The notes under the pieces: model-generated
The model's database searches: none
The model's input: only the letters and a program-made list of their open reading frames with translations
Told to the model about the DNA's origin: nothing
Program-made: the position numbers and the translations under genes
Shown here: positions 1 through 9,514 of the stretch, piece after piece
Layout of the letters: every line of letters begins with the position of its first letter
Numbering within the stretch: the first letter of the stretch is position 1
Assembly (NCBI GenBank): GCA_002071385.1
Contig: MWFB01000008.1
Location: forward strand, 1 to 64,000
Direction of reading: 5' to 3'
Length of the DNA: 64,000 nt
Origin: Bacteroidetes bacterium ADurb.Bin013
Lineage (GTDB): Bacteria > Bacteroidota > Bacteroidia > Bacteroidales > UBA932

Positions 1-66
1 TATTTACGAAAAGCAAGGAACCCGATCATGAAACTGGCCTCAACAGCTAAGCGGCCAAGACTGTGA
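1..66 (+). other. Possible 3' tail of an upstream gene
   Basis: Frame 1 is open from the window edge to a TGA at 64-66, giving 21 basic codons. This could be the C-terminus of a gene that starts outside the window, but it is too short to identify and may be chance. From there to 249 I see only AT-rich intergenic DNA, with no exact TAnnTTTG promoter element and no RNA gene. Confidence 0.2.
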
Positions 67-249
67 CAAGGAGCATGTGTATGAAATTTTATACTTTTTA
101 GCTGTTGTAAAATAAAATCGCCGGACCAATAACCTTGCATTCATCAACCCATGAGTGCTCTTTTGGCTTTTGCATAAACCGAATGGTTTAAAACATAATA
201 TATTGGAAAAGAAATACATGGCAAAATTACTACTATTAAAATTTTACGT

Positions 250-1275
250 ATGAAAACAAGCTTTGGAAGTGACAATCATTCCGGAGTACATCCGTCTGTA
301 TTTAAGGCTCTTGAAGACGCCAACCGGGATTACCAGCTTTCTTACGGGGAAGATGAGTACTCTTCCAGGGCAGAGGATGTGTTCCGGAAATTATTCGGAA
401 AAGATGCCCGGGTATTTTTTGTTTTCAACGGGACAGGGGCCAACGTGCTCTGCCTGCAGGCGCTTACAATGCCTTACCATGCCATAATCTGTGCAGAGAC
501 CGCTCATATCAACCAGGACGAGTGCGGCGCTCCCGAACGGTTTACCGGGTGCAAAATGATCACCGTAGATGCACGGGACGGTAAACTGGACCCCTCCCTT
601 GTCAAACCCCTGTTGAAGGGATTCAGTTTCCAGCATCATTCCCAGCCCAAAGTCATATCCATTTCCCAGGTCACAGAACTGGGTACTGTTTACACACCGG
701 AAGAAATCCGGAGACTGGCAGACCTGGCGCATGAACACAATATGTACCTGCATATGGACGGATCCCGGCTGGCCAATGCGGCAGCGTACCTGGGCCTGCC
801 ACTGGAGGAGATGACCACCCGGGCGGGTGTGGACGCCCTTTCCTTTGGCGGCACAAAAAACGGAATGCTCATGGGGGAAGCTGTCGTGCTGCTTCGCCCC
901 CACCTGGCTGAAAATTTCAAGTACATAAGAAAACAGTCCATGCAGCTTTTTTCCAAAAGCCGTTTTGTGGCAGCACAATACCTGGCATACCTGGAGGGCG
1001 GCCTATGGCTTGAAAACGCCCGTCATGCCAACAAAATGGCCGGATACATGGCCGAATGCATAAAGAAACTGCCGGGTGTGACCATCACACAACAAGTGGA
1101 AAGCAATGCCGTTTTTGCCATTATCCCGGAAAAAGCCCGCAAGAAGCTTGTAGAAAAGCACTTCTTCTACACCTGGAATGAACATACGGGGGAGGTACGC
1201 TGGATGTGCTCCTTCAATACCCTTAAATCACATATTGATTCATTTATTAACGATTTAAAAATAACACTATCATGA
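250..1275 (+). CDS. ltaE: Low-specificity L-threonine aldolase
   Basis: A 341-aa PLP-dependent fold-type I enzyme expected to cleave L-threonine or L-allo-threonine to glycine and acetaldehyde in the cytoplasm. Visible signatures are the PLP-stacking His86 in ETAHINQDECG, the Asp170/Arg173 pair in HMDGSRL, and the Schiff-base lysine Lys203 in SFGGTKNG. Length is normal for the bacterial family, and the N-terminus SFGSDNHSGVHP is the usual start of the fold. The ATG at 250 follows an AT-rich leader. The stop overlaps the next start (ATGA), so it is translationally coupled to the acyl-CoA synthetase. Threonine/allo-threonine preference cannot be read from the sequence. Confidence 0.93.
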   Translation: MKTSFGSDNHSGVHPSVFKALEDANRDYQLSYGEDEYSSRAEDVFRKLFGKDARVFFVFNGTGANVLCLQALTMPYHAIICAETAHINQDECGAPERFTGCKMITVDARDGKLDPSLVKPLLKGFSFQHHSQPKVISISQVTELGTVYTPEEIRRLADLAHEHNMYLHMDGSRLANAAAYLGLPLEEMTTRAGVDALSFGGTKNGMLMGEAVVLLRPHLAENFKYIRKQSMQLFSKSRFVAAQYLAYLEGGLWLENARHANKMAGYMAECIKKLPGVTITQQVESNAVFAIIPEKARKKLVEKHFFYTWNEHTGEVRWMCSFNTLKSHIDSFINDLKITLS

Positions 1276-3050
1276 ATACAATAGTACCAGTCACCCGGCT
1301 TTTCGACCTGCTGGAGCGTTTGCAGGTGAATTATCCCAAAGAGGACATCCTGGCGGGTAAAGTAGATGGCGTCTGGAAGAAATACAGCTCGCAGGAGTAT
1401 GCCGAAATCTCACACGCTTTCGCTTATGGTTTCCTGGAATTCGGCCTGCAACGGGAAGACAAGGTGATCACCGTCATGAACAACCGTCCGGAATGGAATT
1501 TTGTCGATATGGGAACAGCCCTCGCAGGAGTTGTCCATGTGCCTGTTTATTCCACCTTGAGTGATGACGATTACCGCTATATCATCCCCCATTCCGATGC
1601 AAAAATCATCATCATAGGCAGTGCAATCCTATACAAGCATATTGCCCCGGTAATCGCCGGACTGGAGAATCCTCCGACAGTGTTTACCATAGACAACGTG
1701 GAAGGCGTAAACAACCTGGACCAGATCAGGCGTATGGGAGTTGAAAACAAAGAAAAATGGGCCCCTGTAATAGAGGAAAACAAAAAAACAATCACCCCCG
1801 ACACCCTTCTTTCCATCATCTACACATCGGGCACCACGGGAACGCCAAAAGGCGTGATGCATGCCCACAGCAGCATTGTCTTTAATTTTTTGGCACATGC
1901 CGCGCAGCAGATCAAGAACTCATCCCACCGTTACCTCAGCTTCCTTCCCTTATGCCATATATATGAAAGAACCATGAACTATGAGTTCCAGTCCCTGGGA
2001 ATAAGCATCTATTACGGGGAAAATATGGGGACTATTGCCCGTGATCTGAAAGACATCCAGGCAGACGGTTTCTGTGCTGTTCCGCGTGTCATTGAAATGA
2101 TGTATAAAAAACTGGATGATATAGGCAAGAGCCTTACAGGGTTCAAAAAGATTATCTACAGATGGGCCTGGAATTTCGGGAACACTTTTGATTATGAAAA
2201 TCTAACCTTTAGGCGCAGGTTGCTTAACAGTTTGTTTGACAAGCTGGTATATAGCAAATGGAGGGACAACCTGGGCGGGCATGAAATGCTCATTGTGACC
2301 GGGGGCTCTTCCATCAGGGCTTGTGTCATCCGTTTGTTTTCAGCAGCCAAAATGTACATTTATGAAGGATACGGGCTTACAGAGACTTCCCCGGTGATTG
2401 CCGTCAACAAGCCAAAAGCCTTGCTTCGCAAGATAGGAACTGTTGGTACGATACTGGAAGGGACAGAGGTATCATTCCTGCAGGACGGCGAGATCCTGAC
2501 CCGCGGGCCGCATATCATGAAGGGATACTACAAGGACCCTGAAGCCACAGCAGAAGTGATAGACAAGGAGGGCTGGTTCCATACCGGCGATGTGGGTGAA
2601 ATGGTCAATGGCGCTTACCTCCGCATTACAGACCGTAAAAAGGAGATCTTCAAGTTGTCCAATGGAAAATATGTGGCACCTCAGGTGATCGAGGGCAAAC
2701 TCAACGAATCTCCGTACATTGAAAACTCCCTGGTCATTGGCAGCAATCAAAAGGTGGCCTCGGCCATAATCGTTCCCAACGCCGCCAGGATTGAGGAGTG
2801 GGCAACCCACCATAAAATGGTGTTTCAGGATGCGGAGAAACTCTACCAGACAAAAGAAGTTATGGATTTGATACACAAGGAGATTGAAAGGATCAACAAG
2901 ACACTGGCACCCCATGAGCAAATCAAGTTTTTCCGTCTTGTGAATGATGAATGGACCACGGCAAACGGCTTGCTGTCACAAACACTAAAATTACGCAGGG
3001 CACAACTCAATAAGCATTACGATAAAATAATAGCCGAGATCTATTCATGA
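1272..3050 (+). CDS. Long-chain fatty acid--CoA ligase (AMP-binding)
   Basis: A 592-aa member of the ANL adenylating superfamily, expected to activate a fatty acid to acyl-AMP and then acyl-CoA. Core motifs are in order: the P-loop YTSGTTGTPKG at residues 184-194, GYGLTETSPV, GWFHTGDVGEM and the hinge ITDRKKEIFKLSNGKYVAP. The FadD15/long-chain type is suggested by the HIYERTMNYEF region and the length. No signal peptide is present, so it is cytosolic or membrane-peripheral. It overlaps ltaE by 4 nt upstream and the GNAT gene by 4 nt downstream, so the three are probably made from one mRNA. Chain-length preference is not readable from the sequence. Confidence 0.9.
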   Translation: MNTIVPVTRLFDLLERLQVNYPKEDILAGKVDGVWKKYSSQEYAEISHAFAYGFLEFGLQREDKVITVMNNRPEWNFVDMGTALAGVVHVPVYSTLSDDDYRYIIPHSDAKIIIIGSAILYKHIAPVIAGLENPPTVFTIDNVEGVNNLDQIRRMGVENKEKWAPVIEENKKTITPDTLLSIIYTSGTTGTPKGVMHAHSSIVFNFLAHAAQQIKNSSHRYLSFLPLCHIYERTMNYEFQSLGISIYYGENMGTIARDLKDIQADGFCAVPRVIEMMYKKLDDIGKSLTGFKKIIYRWAWNFGNTFDYENLTFRRRLLNSLFDKLVYSKWRDNLGGHEMLIVTGGSSIRACVIRLFSAAKMYIYEGYGLTETSPVIAVNKPKALLRKIGTVGTILEGTEVSFLQDGEILTRGPHIMKGYYKDPEATAEVIDKEGWFHTGDVGEMVNGAYLRITDRKKEIFKLSNGKYVAPQVIEGKLNESPYIENSLVIGSNQKVASAIIVPNAARIEEWATHHKMVFQDAEKLYQTKEVMDLIHKEIERINKTLAPHEQIKFFRLVNDEWTTANGLLSQTLKLRRAQLNKHYDKIIAEIYS

Positions 3051-3766
3051 TCCGGCAGGCCACAGCAGAAGACAGGGCCGCACTGCTGGACATCTGGTGT
3101 GCTGCTTTCGGGGACAGTCCGGATTACGCCGCCTTTGTCATTGACCACTGCCTTGAGCTGGGCACTGTGCTTTTCCATCCCCGGGGTATGTCTTGCATGA
3201 CATTATTCCCGTTGACATTGTTCAGCGGGAATAAAAAGTTACTGGAAGGTTTCTATGTTTACGGGGTTGTAACCCATCCACAGCAACAAAAAATGGGATT
3301 TGCCTCTCTGCTGTTGGACCGGGCCAGAACCCTTGCCCCCTTTTTGTTACTGTACCCGGCAACCCAACCTCTCCAGGAATACTATAAAAAACGAGGATTT
3401 GACACCCCTGTTCGCTTACCTGCCCCGCTTATCAGGACGGCTACAGGTAAGGAACATTCCGGTGCCCCAGTAAGGGCCTTATATCAAGAATACAAAAAAG
3501 ACGCTGAAAAACAGGAATTTATTTTTGTCTGGCCGTTTTCAATGTTTCACTATGCATACCAGGAATGTCGGTTTAGGAGCGGATATGTCTTGCCACCCCA
3601 TTTCTGCTATCCGTCTGAAAAAGAAAACAATGTGGTTATGTGCAAACCATATGCCGGGGGCGGAAACAATGACAAAGCCCTGTTTCTGCAGGCTTTGGCG
3701 CATTTTCATGATCCTGTTCCGGGATTTATAACCGAAAAAAGTTTGTTTTATCTCCCTTTGGATTGA
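3047..3766 (+). CDS. GNAT-family N-acetyltransferase
   Basis: A 239-aa protein whose first half is a GNAT fold. It starts IRQATAEDRAALLDIW, has the acetyl-CoA pyrophosphate loop in HPQQQKMGFASLLLDRA, and shows the late motif LQEYYKKRGFDTP. The C-terminal about 100 residues (EYKKDAEKQEFIFVWP onwards) do not show a known domain to me. It is the third gene of the ltaE operon, starting in an ATGA overlap. The acyl acceptor is unknown. It ends 3 nt before the convergent TonB-receptor gene, leaving no room for a terminator. Confidence 0.75.
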   Translation: MIRQATAEDRAALLDIWCAAFGDSPDYAAFVIDHCLELGTVLFHPRGMSCMTLFPLTLFSGNKKLLEGFYVYGVVTHPQQQKMGFASLLLDRARTLAPFLLLYPATQPLQEYYKKRGFDTPVRLPAPLIRTATGKEHSGAPVRALYQEYKKDAEKQEFIFVWPFSMFHYAYQECRFRSGYVLPPHFCYPSEKENNVVMCKPYAGGGNNDKALFLQALAHFHDPVPGFITEKSLFYLPLD

Positions 3767-3769
3767 ATG

Positions 3770-6133
3770 TCAGAATGTTATTCTATAATATCCCAGGGGT
3801 AGCAGGCCTGTCTGATACGATGTTTTCATGTCTTTCAGCTTCACATCGTATTCATAGGAATACACATTCTTGCGGTTGGTGAAATTCCTGATCTCTACGC
3901 CGATTTCATGGGTAACCTTTTGTTGATGGATCTTTGCCCATGCCTTGAGGTCCCCGCGCATGTAGAATGGGTGCCTGGGGACATAAGCCTGTTCATAGAT
4001 GTAGACAGTCGTTCCTGTCGCCTTCGAGGCTTCAAGGTCTACGGGAATATACCGTTGCCCGCCTGCAAAAGCGAATTTGATATCACCTCCGAAAGACCAG
4101 ATATTCCTTGCCTGAGCTTTTTTTGTCAATTCGAACTCTTTGCCGACCAGTATGTTGGAAACAAAATTGCTATTATAGAGTGTGTTTCTCAGGATATTAT
4201 CAATGCTCCTGAACTTGCTCTCGAACACAGAGGCAGTGACCATATAATACCACCCTTGTGAAAGGAAACGTTCCAGCGTCAGTTCCAGCCCGTAATTGTA
4301 GCCCGTAGCATCGTTCACATAAACGCGCCCGTACTTGTCAAAACTCATACCGGTCAGATTGACCACTGAATAATAAGGTTCATACAGGTCCACAGGAATA
4401 TTGTAAAGATATTGAAAGTACGTTTCTGCCTTCAACCGTGTCGAGGGCGCGATTCTCCATTGGTATCCCAGGACCAGGTGGTGTGCACGGGTCATGTCCA
4501 GGTACCTGTTGGGATAAATCTTGCTGTCCACGGCCTGCGAGAACAATTTTGTCATGTAGATCTCAAGTCCCTGGTACTGGCTGTGAAGGCCGTAACCAAA
4601 GGTTATTTCGTGCTTGTCTTTGAACTTCCAGGAAAGTCCAAAGCGGGGGTCAATATTCCATGTCTGATTTAGGAAAAGGAACTGCGCATTGACGCCTGCA
4701 TCCAGGGTGAGTCTGGCCCCTGCCCGGTAAGAAACTTCCGAAAACGCGCTCAAGAGAAACGTATACCCGACTTCATTAACATCCTTGGGATACGTGGTCA
4801 TGGAATAATCATTGGAAATGAATTTGTAGGCCAGGCGCTTACCAGTAATGCCCGAGCGCATGGATAACCTGTTTCCCAGCTTCACATTGTGAACCGCCTG
4901 TATGCTTTGGAATTCTCGTTGGAGCAGCGCATCCTGGCTGCGGTCTTTCAGGAGTGTTTCAGCATTCATGGAGTCAATCTGCGCCGATAAAGAAGAATAC
5001 GAGCCGGCCACGGAAACGTTGATCGACTGATTGTGCCCTATGCTTTTTTGGTACCGTAGCCCTATCACCGCCATTCCGTATTGGGTGGCAATATCATCTG
5101 CGTATTTATAAAAATCTGATTCTCCGTCGACTATGCTAATTTTGCCTCTTCCTCCTATGGAAAATAATGAAAAGGTTCCGCTTTTCGCGGTCGGAACGTT
5201 TATCTTGGCCGTCCAGTCCTGATACCTTGGGACAGCAGATCCTGTTCCGAACTCAAAACCCAGGTATGTGAGCGCATCCAGGAATGAATAACGGTAAGCT
5301 CCCAGATAGGAGGCTTTCGATTTCCTGGAGAATGGTCCTTCTGCCCCGAATTCCATTCCGTTAATACCCAGTTGACCTGTGAATTCATGTTTATCATAGT
5401 TGCCTTCCCTCAGGTGGACATCAAAAACACCGGAATAAGCATTTCCATATTCTGCGGGAAAAGCGCTGGTATAAAAATCCGAGTTGGATAATGTGTTTAC
5501 ATTCAGCATGCTGATTGCCCCCCCCGTAGCTCCTCCATCGGCAAAATGGTTTGGGTTGTAAATATCCACGCCTTCCAAGCGCCATAACAATCCGAATGGA
5601 GAATTACCCCTGACTACAATGTCGTTGTTTGAATCGTTCGGTGTGCCGACTCCTGCAAAATTCTGTGCCATCCTTGATATATCGCTCATAGCCCCTGCAT
5701 ACCTTTCTGCATCTGCGACTGAAAAAGTCCTTGCCGAAACGGAAGCCATTTCGTTCACAGGACGTAGTTTGTCCCTTTCTGCGGTAATGACGATTTCCTC
5801 CACCGTCATCACGTCTTCTCTCATGGACACATTGATAACTAGCTCTTTACCTGAATTTAGTGAAATGTTTTCCATATATACGGTTTCCATCCCGATGCTG
5901 GTGAAAAGAATGGAGATCCTCCCCACCGGAACATTGGGTATATTGTAATAACCGTCAATGTCCGTATACGTGGCCAGGTAACCGCTGTTATTGACGACCA
6001 CACCCACACCTACCAAAGGTTGTGATGCAATATCGTCCACGACCCTGCCTTTCACTGTTTGCACCATTTGCTGTGCATTGAGGGTAACCAGCGAAAAGAG
6101 GCAGATGAGGGTGAAAAGGGAAAAATGTTTCAA
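3770..6133 (-). CDS. TonB-dependent outer-membrane receptor with CarboxypepD_reg-like domain
   Basis: A 787-aa outer-membrane beta-barrel with a clear signal peptide (MKHFSLFTLICLFSLVTLNA). It is followed by a carboxypeptidase-regulatory-like Ig fold around residues 27-110 (VKGRVVDDIASQPLVGVGV), a plug domain around 130-240 (NDSNNDIVVRGNSPFGLLWRLEG), a long barrel, and a terminal aromatic residue in GYYRITF. Such receptors import iron complexes, vitamins or oligomers using TonB/ExbBD. It is shorter than SusC proteins and has no SusD-like lipoprotein beside it, so it is not part of a typical polysaccharide locus; the substrate is unknown. A TACTTTTG promoter element lies 29 nt upstream. Confidence 0.88.
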   Translation of the reverse strand: MKHFSLFTLICLFSLVTLNAQQMVQTVKGRVVDDIASQPLVGVGVVVNNSGYLATYTDIDGYYNIPNVPVGRISILFTSIGMETVYMENISLNSGKELVINVSMREDVMTVEEIVITAERDKLRPVNEMASVSARTFSVADAERYAGAMSDISRMAQNFAGVGTPNDSNNDIVVRGNSPFGLLWRLEGVDIYNPNHFADGGATGGAISMLNVNTLSNSDFYTSAFPAEYGNAYSGVFDVHLREGNYDKHEFTGQLGINGMEFGAEGPFSRKSKASYLGAYRYSFLDALTYLGFEFGTGSAVPRYQDWTAKINVPTAKSGTFSLFSIGGRGKISIVDGESDFYKYADDIATQYGMAVIGLRYQKSIGHNQSINVSVAGSYSSLSAQIDSMNAETLLKDRSQDALLQREFQSIQAVHNVKLGNRLSMRSGITGKRLAYKFISNDYSMTTYPKDVNEVGYTFLLSAFSEVSYRAGARLTLDAGVNAQFLFLNQTWNIDPRFGLSWKFKDKHEITFGYGLHSQYQGLEIYMTKLFSQAVDSKIYPNRYLDMTRAHHLVLGYQWRIAPSTRLKAETYFQYLYNIPVDLYEPYYSVVNLTGMSFDKYGRVYVNDATGYNYGLELTLERFLSQGWYYMVTASVFESKFRSIDNILRNTLYNSNFVSNILVGKEFELTKKAQARNIWSFGGDIKFAFAGGQRYIPVDLEASKATGTTVYIYEQAYVPRHPFYMRGDLKAWAKIHQQKVTHEIGVEIRNFTNRKNVYSYEYDVKLKDMKTSYQTGLLPLGYYRITF

Positions 6134-6162
6134 GGTGTATATGTGCTTTTTGCGTGAACCGA

Positions 6163-6170
6163 CAAAAGTA
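6163..6170 (-). promoter_or_regulatory. TAnnTTTG -7 element (TonB receptor)
   Basis: The minus strand reads TACTTTTG, matching the Bacteroidota -7 consensus, 29 nt upstream of the receptor ATG. No convincing -33 element is obvious. Confidence 0.55.
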
Positions 6171-6272
6171 GTATATTTTTTTCTCTTATTTACTAAATTA
6201 TATACTCGAATAAAGTAGTCTTTATTCAGGTAACATTATGTTTTTGCTTGTATATTAATAAAATGCATTCCC

Positions 6273-8150
6273 TTACCGCCCCAAATACAGCAGTAAAACA
6301 GAAATATCGGCAGGAGACACTCCGGGAATCCTGGATGCCTGCCCTATGGTCCGGGGTTTAACCCTAAGTAATTTTTGGCGTGATTCGGTAGACAGGGATA
6401 CTATCCTGGTATAATCAAACTTCTCGGGTATAACCACGGAATCCAATCTCAACACCTTGTCTGCAAAGGCTTTTTCTCTTTCAATATATCCCCTGTACTT
6501 CAACACGATCTCTACAGATTCGTATATTTCAGCTGCCCTTGGATCGTCTTCACATAATGTTCCACGTGGAACAAAAGTAGCCATATCTCCCCATTCAACC
6601 TGAGGTCTTGACAAAATCTGGGCCATCTTTTTTTTCGTTTCAATTGGAGCTGACCCCACTTTCTGCAACATATCATTAATTTTATCAGGATCTACAGAAT
6701 TGCTCTCCAGGTATTGTAGCAATCTGTCTCTTTTCATGATCTTCTCTGTCAGCAGGGAGTGTCTTTCTTCTGTTGCCAATCCAATATTGAACCCGATTAG
6801 CGTAAGCCTTTCATCAGCATTATCCTGCCTGAGCAGGATTCTGTATTCCGCGCGTGAAGTGAACATCCTGTAAGGCTCGTCTACTCCTTTGGTTATCAGA
6901 TCATCTATAAGAACACCAATATAAGCCTGGTCTCTGTGTAGTATTATGGGCTGTAATTTGTGAATTTTCCTGTGCGCGTTTATACCTGCCATCAGGCCTT
7001 GTGCTGCTGCTTCTTCATATCCTGTCGTGCCATTCACCTGTCCTGCAAAGTACAAACCCGGTATATTCTTGACTTCCAATGAATGATCCAATTGTGTTGG
7101 TGGAAAATAATCGTATTCAATAGCGTATCCTGGACTGTGGAAATGAGCATTCTCCAGGCCTTTGACTTTTCTTACTGCCTGGTATTGTATGTCAATGGGT
7201 AATGAAGAGGAGAATCCCTGTATGTAATATTGGTTTGTATGCCATCCTTCCGGTTCCAGGAAAAGAGGGTGTTGCTCCTTATGTTCAAAGGTTCTCAACT
7301 TGTCCTCTATACTGGGACAATACCTTGGCCCTTTCCCGCTTATCCTTCCAGCAAACAATGGTGAATCGTTGAAACCTTCTTTCAGTTTTTCATGGACATC
7401 TGTATTGGTATAGCCGATATAGCAAGGTAGTTGTTGATTTCTTTCCTGTATGGCAGACTGTGTCGTCAAAAAGCTGAATTTTTGCGGTTTTTCATCTCCT
7501 CTTTGAATTTCCAGGTGCGAAAAATCAATTGTCTTGCCATCTACTCTCGGTGGCGTACCTGTCTTCATCCTTTCAACCTGTATCCCTCGTTCCTTTAGTT
7601 GTTTGCTCAAGGCCAGGGATGGCTGCTCTCCCATTCTTCCCCCAGGTGTTGTCTTCCATCCAATAAATATTTTTCCGTTCAGAAAAGTTCCGTTGGTGAG
7701 AATCACTGCTTCTGCGAAAAATTCCTGACCGAACTCTGTTGCAACACCTGTCACTTTGTTTTTATCAAACAAAAGCGATAATACCTGGTCCTGCCACATA
7801 TATAAATTTTCGGTCTTTTCCAGGATTTCTCTCCATTTTAGGGAAAACAGCATTCTGTCACATTGTGCCCTCGGGCTCCACATTGCCGGCCCTTTTGACC
7901 TGTTTAACATCCTGAACTGTATGGTGCTGGCATCCGTAACAATACCCATGACCCCTCCCATAGCGTCTATCTCTCTTACTATTTGTCCTTTCGCGATGCC
8001 TCCTACGGCCGGATTACATGACATCTGTGCCATTTTTGTCATGTCCATTGTGATAAGAAGCGTTTTTGAACCCATTCTTGCTGCCGCGTGCGCTGCTTCA
8101 CATCCTGCATGACCTGCCCCAACTACTATAATATCGTACCTGTTGGTCAT
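6273..8150 (-). CDS. mnmG: tRNA uridine-5-carboxymethylaminomethyl modification enzyme MnmG (GidA)
   Basis: A 625-aa FAD enzyme that, with the GTPase MnmE, installs the (carboxymethyl)aminomethyl group on the wobble uridine of certain tRNAs. The N-terminal dinucleotide-binding motif GAGHAGCEAAHAAARMGS, the SCNPAVGGIAKGQIVREIDA block, GTFLNGKIFIGWKTTPGGR and the conserved C-terminal LSTESRQKLLRVKPRTIGQA stretch are all present. Length matches the family. It starts in an ATGA overlap with ybeY, so the two are co-transcribed. The gene is visibly richer in A/T at silent positions than its neighbours. No mnmE gene is in the window. Confidence 0.97.
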   Translation of the reverse strand: MTNRYDIIVVGAGHAGCEAAHAAARMGSKTLLITMDMTKMAQMSCNPAVGGIAKGQIVREIDAMGGVMGIVTDASTIQFRMLNRSKGPAMWSPRAQCDRMLFSLKWREILEKTENLYMWQDQVLSLLFDKNKVTGVATEFGQEFFAEAVILTNGTFLNGKIFIGWKTTPGGRMGEQPSLALSKQLKERGIQVERMKTGTPPRVDGKTIDFSHLEIQRGDEKPQKFSFLTTQSAIQERNQQLPCYIGYTNTDVHEKLKEGFNDSPLFAGRISGKGPRYCPSIEDKLRTFEHKEQHPLFLEPEGWHTNQYYIQGFSSSLPIDIQYQAVRKVKGLENAHFHSPGYAIEYDYFPPTQLDHSLEVKNIPGLYFAGQVNGTTGYEEAAAQGLMAGINAHRKIHKLQPIILHRDQAYIGVLIDDLITKGVDEPYRMFTSRAEYRILLRQDNADERLTLIGFNIGLATEERHSLLTEKIMKRDRLLQYLESNSVDPDKINDMLQKVGSAPIETKKKMAQILSRPQVEWGDMATFVPRGTLCEDDPRAAEIYESVEIVLKYRGYIEREKAFADKVLRLDSVVIPEKFDYTRIVSLSTESRQKLLRVKPRTIGQASRIPGVSPADISVLLLYLGR

Positions 8151-8581
8151 CCTAATGGATTTATTTGAATTTCTTTCAAGGCATTATCTTCCAGTCTGTG
8201 CATATTGTCCCTGCTTTCCTCCGTATCATCATCGTACCCAAGCATGTGCAACAGTCCATGTGCAATGACACGTAGTATTTCAACATGCTTTTCCTGTCCG
8301 AATCTCGCTGCATTATAAAACACGGTTTCATGGTCTATAAAAATATCCCCACTCATTCTTTTTTCTTTGTTATCTGAGTAGTTGAACGTTATCACATCGG
8401 TATAATTATCATGTTTGAGAAACCTTTTGTTCAAATCAAGCATATATTCTGATGTACAGAATATTATACCAATTTCTCCCGGTGTTTTTCCATATTTTTG
8501 CAGCAAGTCTCCTATCCACGATTTTATGGCACGTCTGTTGCTTATATTTATATTGGTTTGGTTTGTATGAAACAGTATCAT
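8147..8581 (-). CDS. ybeY: Endoribonuclease YbeY (rRNA maturation factor)
   Basis: A 144-aa metal-dependent RNase involved in 16S rRNA 3'-end maturation and ribosome quality control. The family block DVITFNYSD and the metal-site motif around residues 108-118 (HGLLHMLGYDD) are clear. The canonical motif is H-G-x-x-H-x-x-G-Y-x-H; here the third ligand position is Asp118 instead of His, a change I recall from other Bacteroidota YbeY proteins. It is upstream of and overlaps mnmG by 4 nt. A TAATTTTG promoter element lies 20 nt before ATG, divergent from tRNA-Ala. Confidence 0.93.
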   Translation of the reverse strand: MILFHTNQTNINISNRRAIKSWIGDLLQKYGKTPGEIGIIFCTSEYMLDLNKRFLKHDNYTDVITFNYSDNKEKRMSGDIFIDHETVFYNAARFGQEKHVEILRVIAHGLLHMLGYDDDTEESRDNMHRLEDNALKEIQINPLG

Positions 8582-8601
8582 GGCTATGTATAAAAACGAT
8601 G

Positions 8602-8609
8602 CAAAATTA
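8602..8609 (-). promoter_or_regulatory. TAnnTTTG -7 element (ybeY-mnmG)
   Basis: The minus strand reads TAATTTTG, 20 nt before the ybeY ATG. It lies in AT-rich DNA, so chance matches are easier here. Confidence 0.5.
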
Positions 8610-8636
8610 CAAAATTGTTTTTTAAATTATTTTTTT

Positions 8637-8644
8637 TACATTTG
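8637..8644 (+). promoter_or_regulatory. TAnnTTTG -7 element (tRNA-Ala)
   Basis: TACATTTG, with a TTG about 20 nt upstream (near 8615) as a possible -33 element. It lies 11 nt before the mature tRNA 5' end and therefore fits a short tRNA leader. Confidence 0.6.
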
Positions 8645-8655
8645 TAAGTCCTGAC

Positions 8656-8729
<74 letters not shown>

Positions 8730-8750
8730 CAAAATTTATTCTTGAATAAC

Positions 8751-9443
8751 ATGGAACTGAAAAAAAGCCCTAAAGCAAATCTTGAGAATAAGAGAATGCT
8801 TTTCATTGAGATCGGCCTGGTAGTCGCTCTTGTTATTGTTCTTGCTGCTTTTGAATACAAAACTTACGAAAAAAATGCGAGTTTTCTCGATGCAGAGGTA
8901 CAACAAGTAATTGAGGAAGAGCAAATTCCTGTAACATTGGAAACACCTCCCCCGCCACCCGAAACTCCCCAGGCTCCTATACTTTCCGATGCCATTGAAA
9001 TCGTTGAAGACGATATCACCATTGAAGACGACATTATCATTGAAACAGAAGATGACGCTGCTTTTGCGGTAGAGATCCGCGATTACATCACTTACACGCA
9101 AGAAGAAACTGTAGAGGAAGAGGAAATCCCTGTTGCCATTGTTGAAGAAAAACCCACATTTCTGGGCGGCGACGAGAATACCTTCACAAAATGGGTATTT
9201 GATCGCATAGTTTATCCCGAGGTGGCAAAAGAAAACGGAGTGCAGGGCCGCGTGGTTCTATCTTTCATTGTAGATTCTGACGGGTATGTAAAGAACGTTA
9301 CGGTTCTTCGCGGTGTTGACCCCTCCATTGACAAGGAAGCTGTTCGGGTGGTGTCATCCTCTCCCCAGTGGAAACCCGGAAGACAACGCGACAAAAATGT
9401 CAGGGTTCGTTACAATTTCCCGTTGAATTTCCAGCTTAGATAA
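8751..9443 (+). CDS. tonB: TonB family energy-transducing protein
   Basis: A 230-aa inner-membrane protein that couples the proton-motive force to outer-membrane receptors. One N-terminal membrane anchor (about residues 15-34) is followed by a Pro/Glu-rich periplasmic stretch (TPPPPPETPQAPIL, then a very acidic segment). A C-terminal TonB domain begins at TFLGGDENTFTKWV and includes VQGRVVLSFIVDSDGYVKNV and a terminal FPLNFQLR. An upstream in-frame ATG lies inside the tRNA, so I use the ATG at 8751, where the protein begins MELKKSPKAN. exbB and exbD are not in the window. A Rho-independent terminator follows 27 nt after the stop. Confidence 0.9.
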   Translation: MELKKSPKANLENKRMLFIEIGLVVALVIVLAAFEYKTYEKNASFLDAEVQQVIEEEQIPVTLETPPPPPETPQAPILSDAIEIVEDDITIEDDIIIETEDDAAFAVEIRDYITYTQEETVEEEEIPVAIVEEKPTFLGGDENTFTKWVFDRIVYPEVAKENGVQGRVVLSFIVDSDGYVKNVTVLRGVDPSIDKEAVRVVSSSPQWKPGRQRDKNVRVRYNFPLNFQLR

Positions 9444-9470
9444 TCAGTGGGTTGTAAGCCTTTGTTTGTT

Positions 9471-9503
9471 AAAGCGCCTTATCTTTACGGGCGCTTTTTT
9501 TTT
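9471..9503 (+). terminator. Rho-independent terminator after tonB
   Basis: Stem AAAGCGCC (9471-9478) pairs with GGCGCTTT (9490-9497), and a run of nine T residues follows at 9495-9503. It lies between tonB and hflX. Confidence 0.85.
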
Positions 9504-9514
9504 GATTTGAATCT

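Noticed and set aside
3770-6133. TonB receptor as a SusC of a polysaccharide utilisation locus
   Set aside because: It is shorter than SusC, there is no SusD-like lipoprotein, and no glycan-degrading genes or regulator lie beside it.
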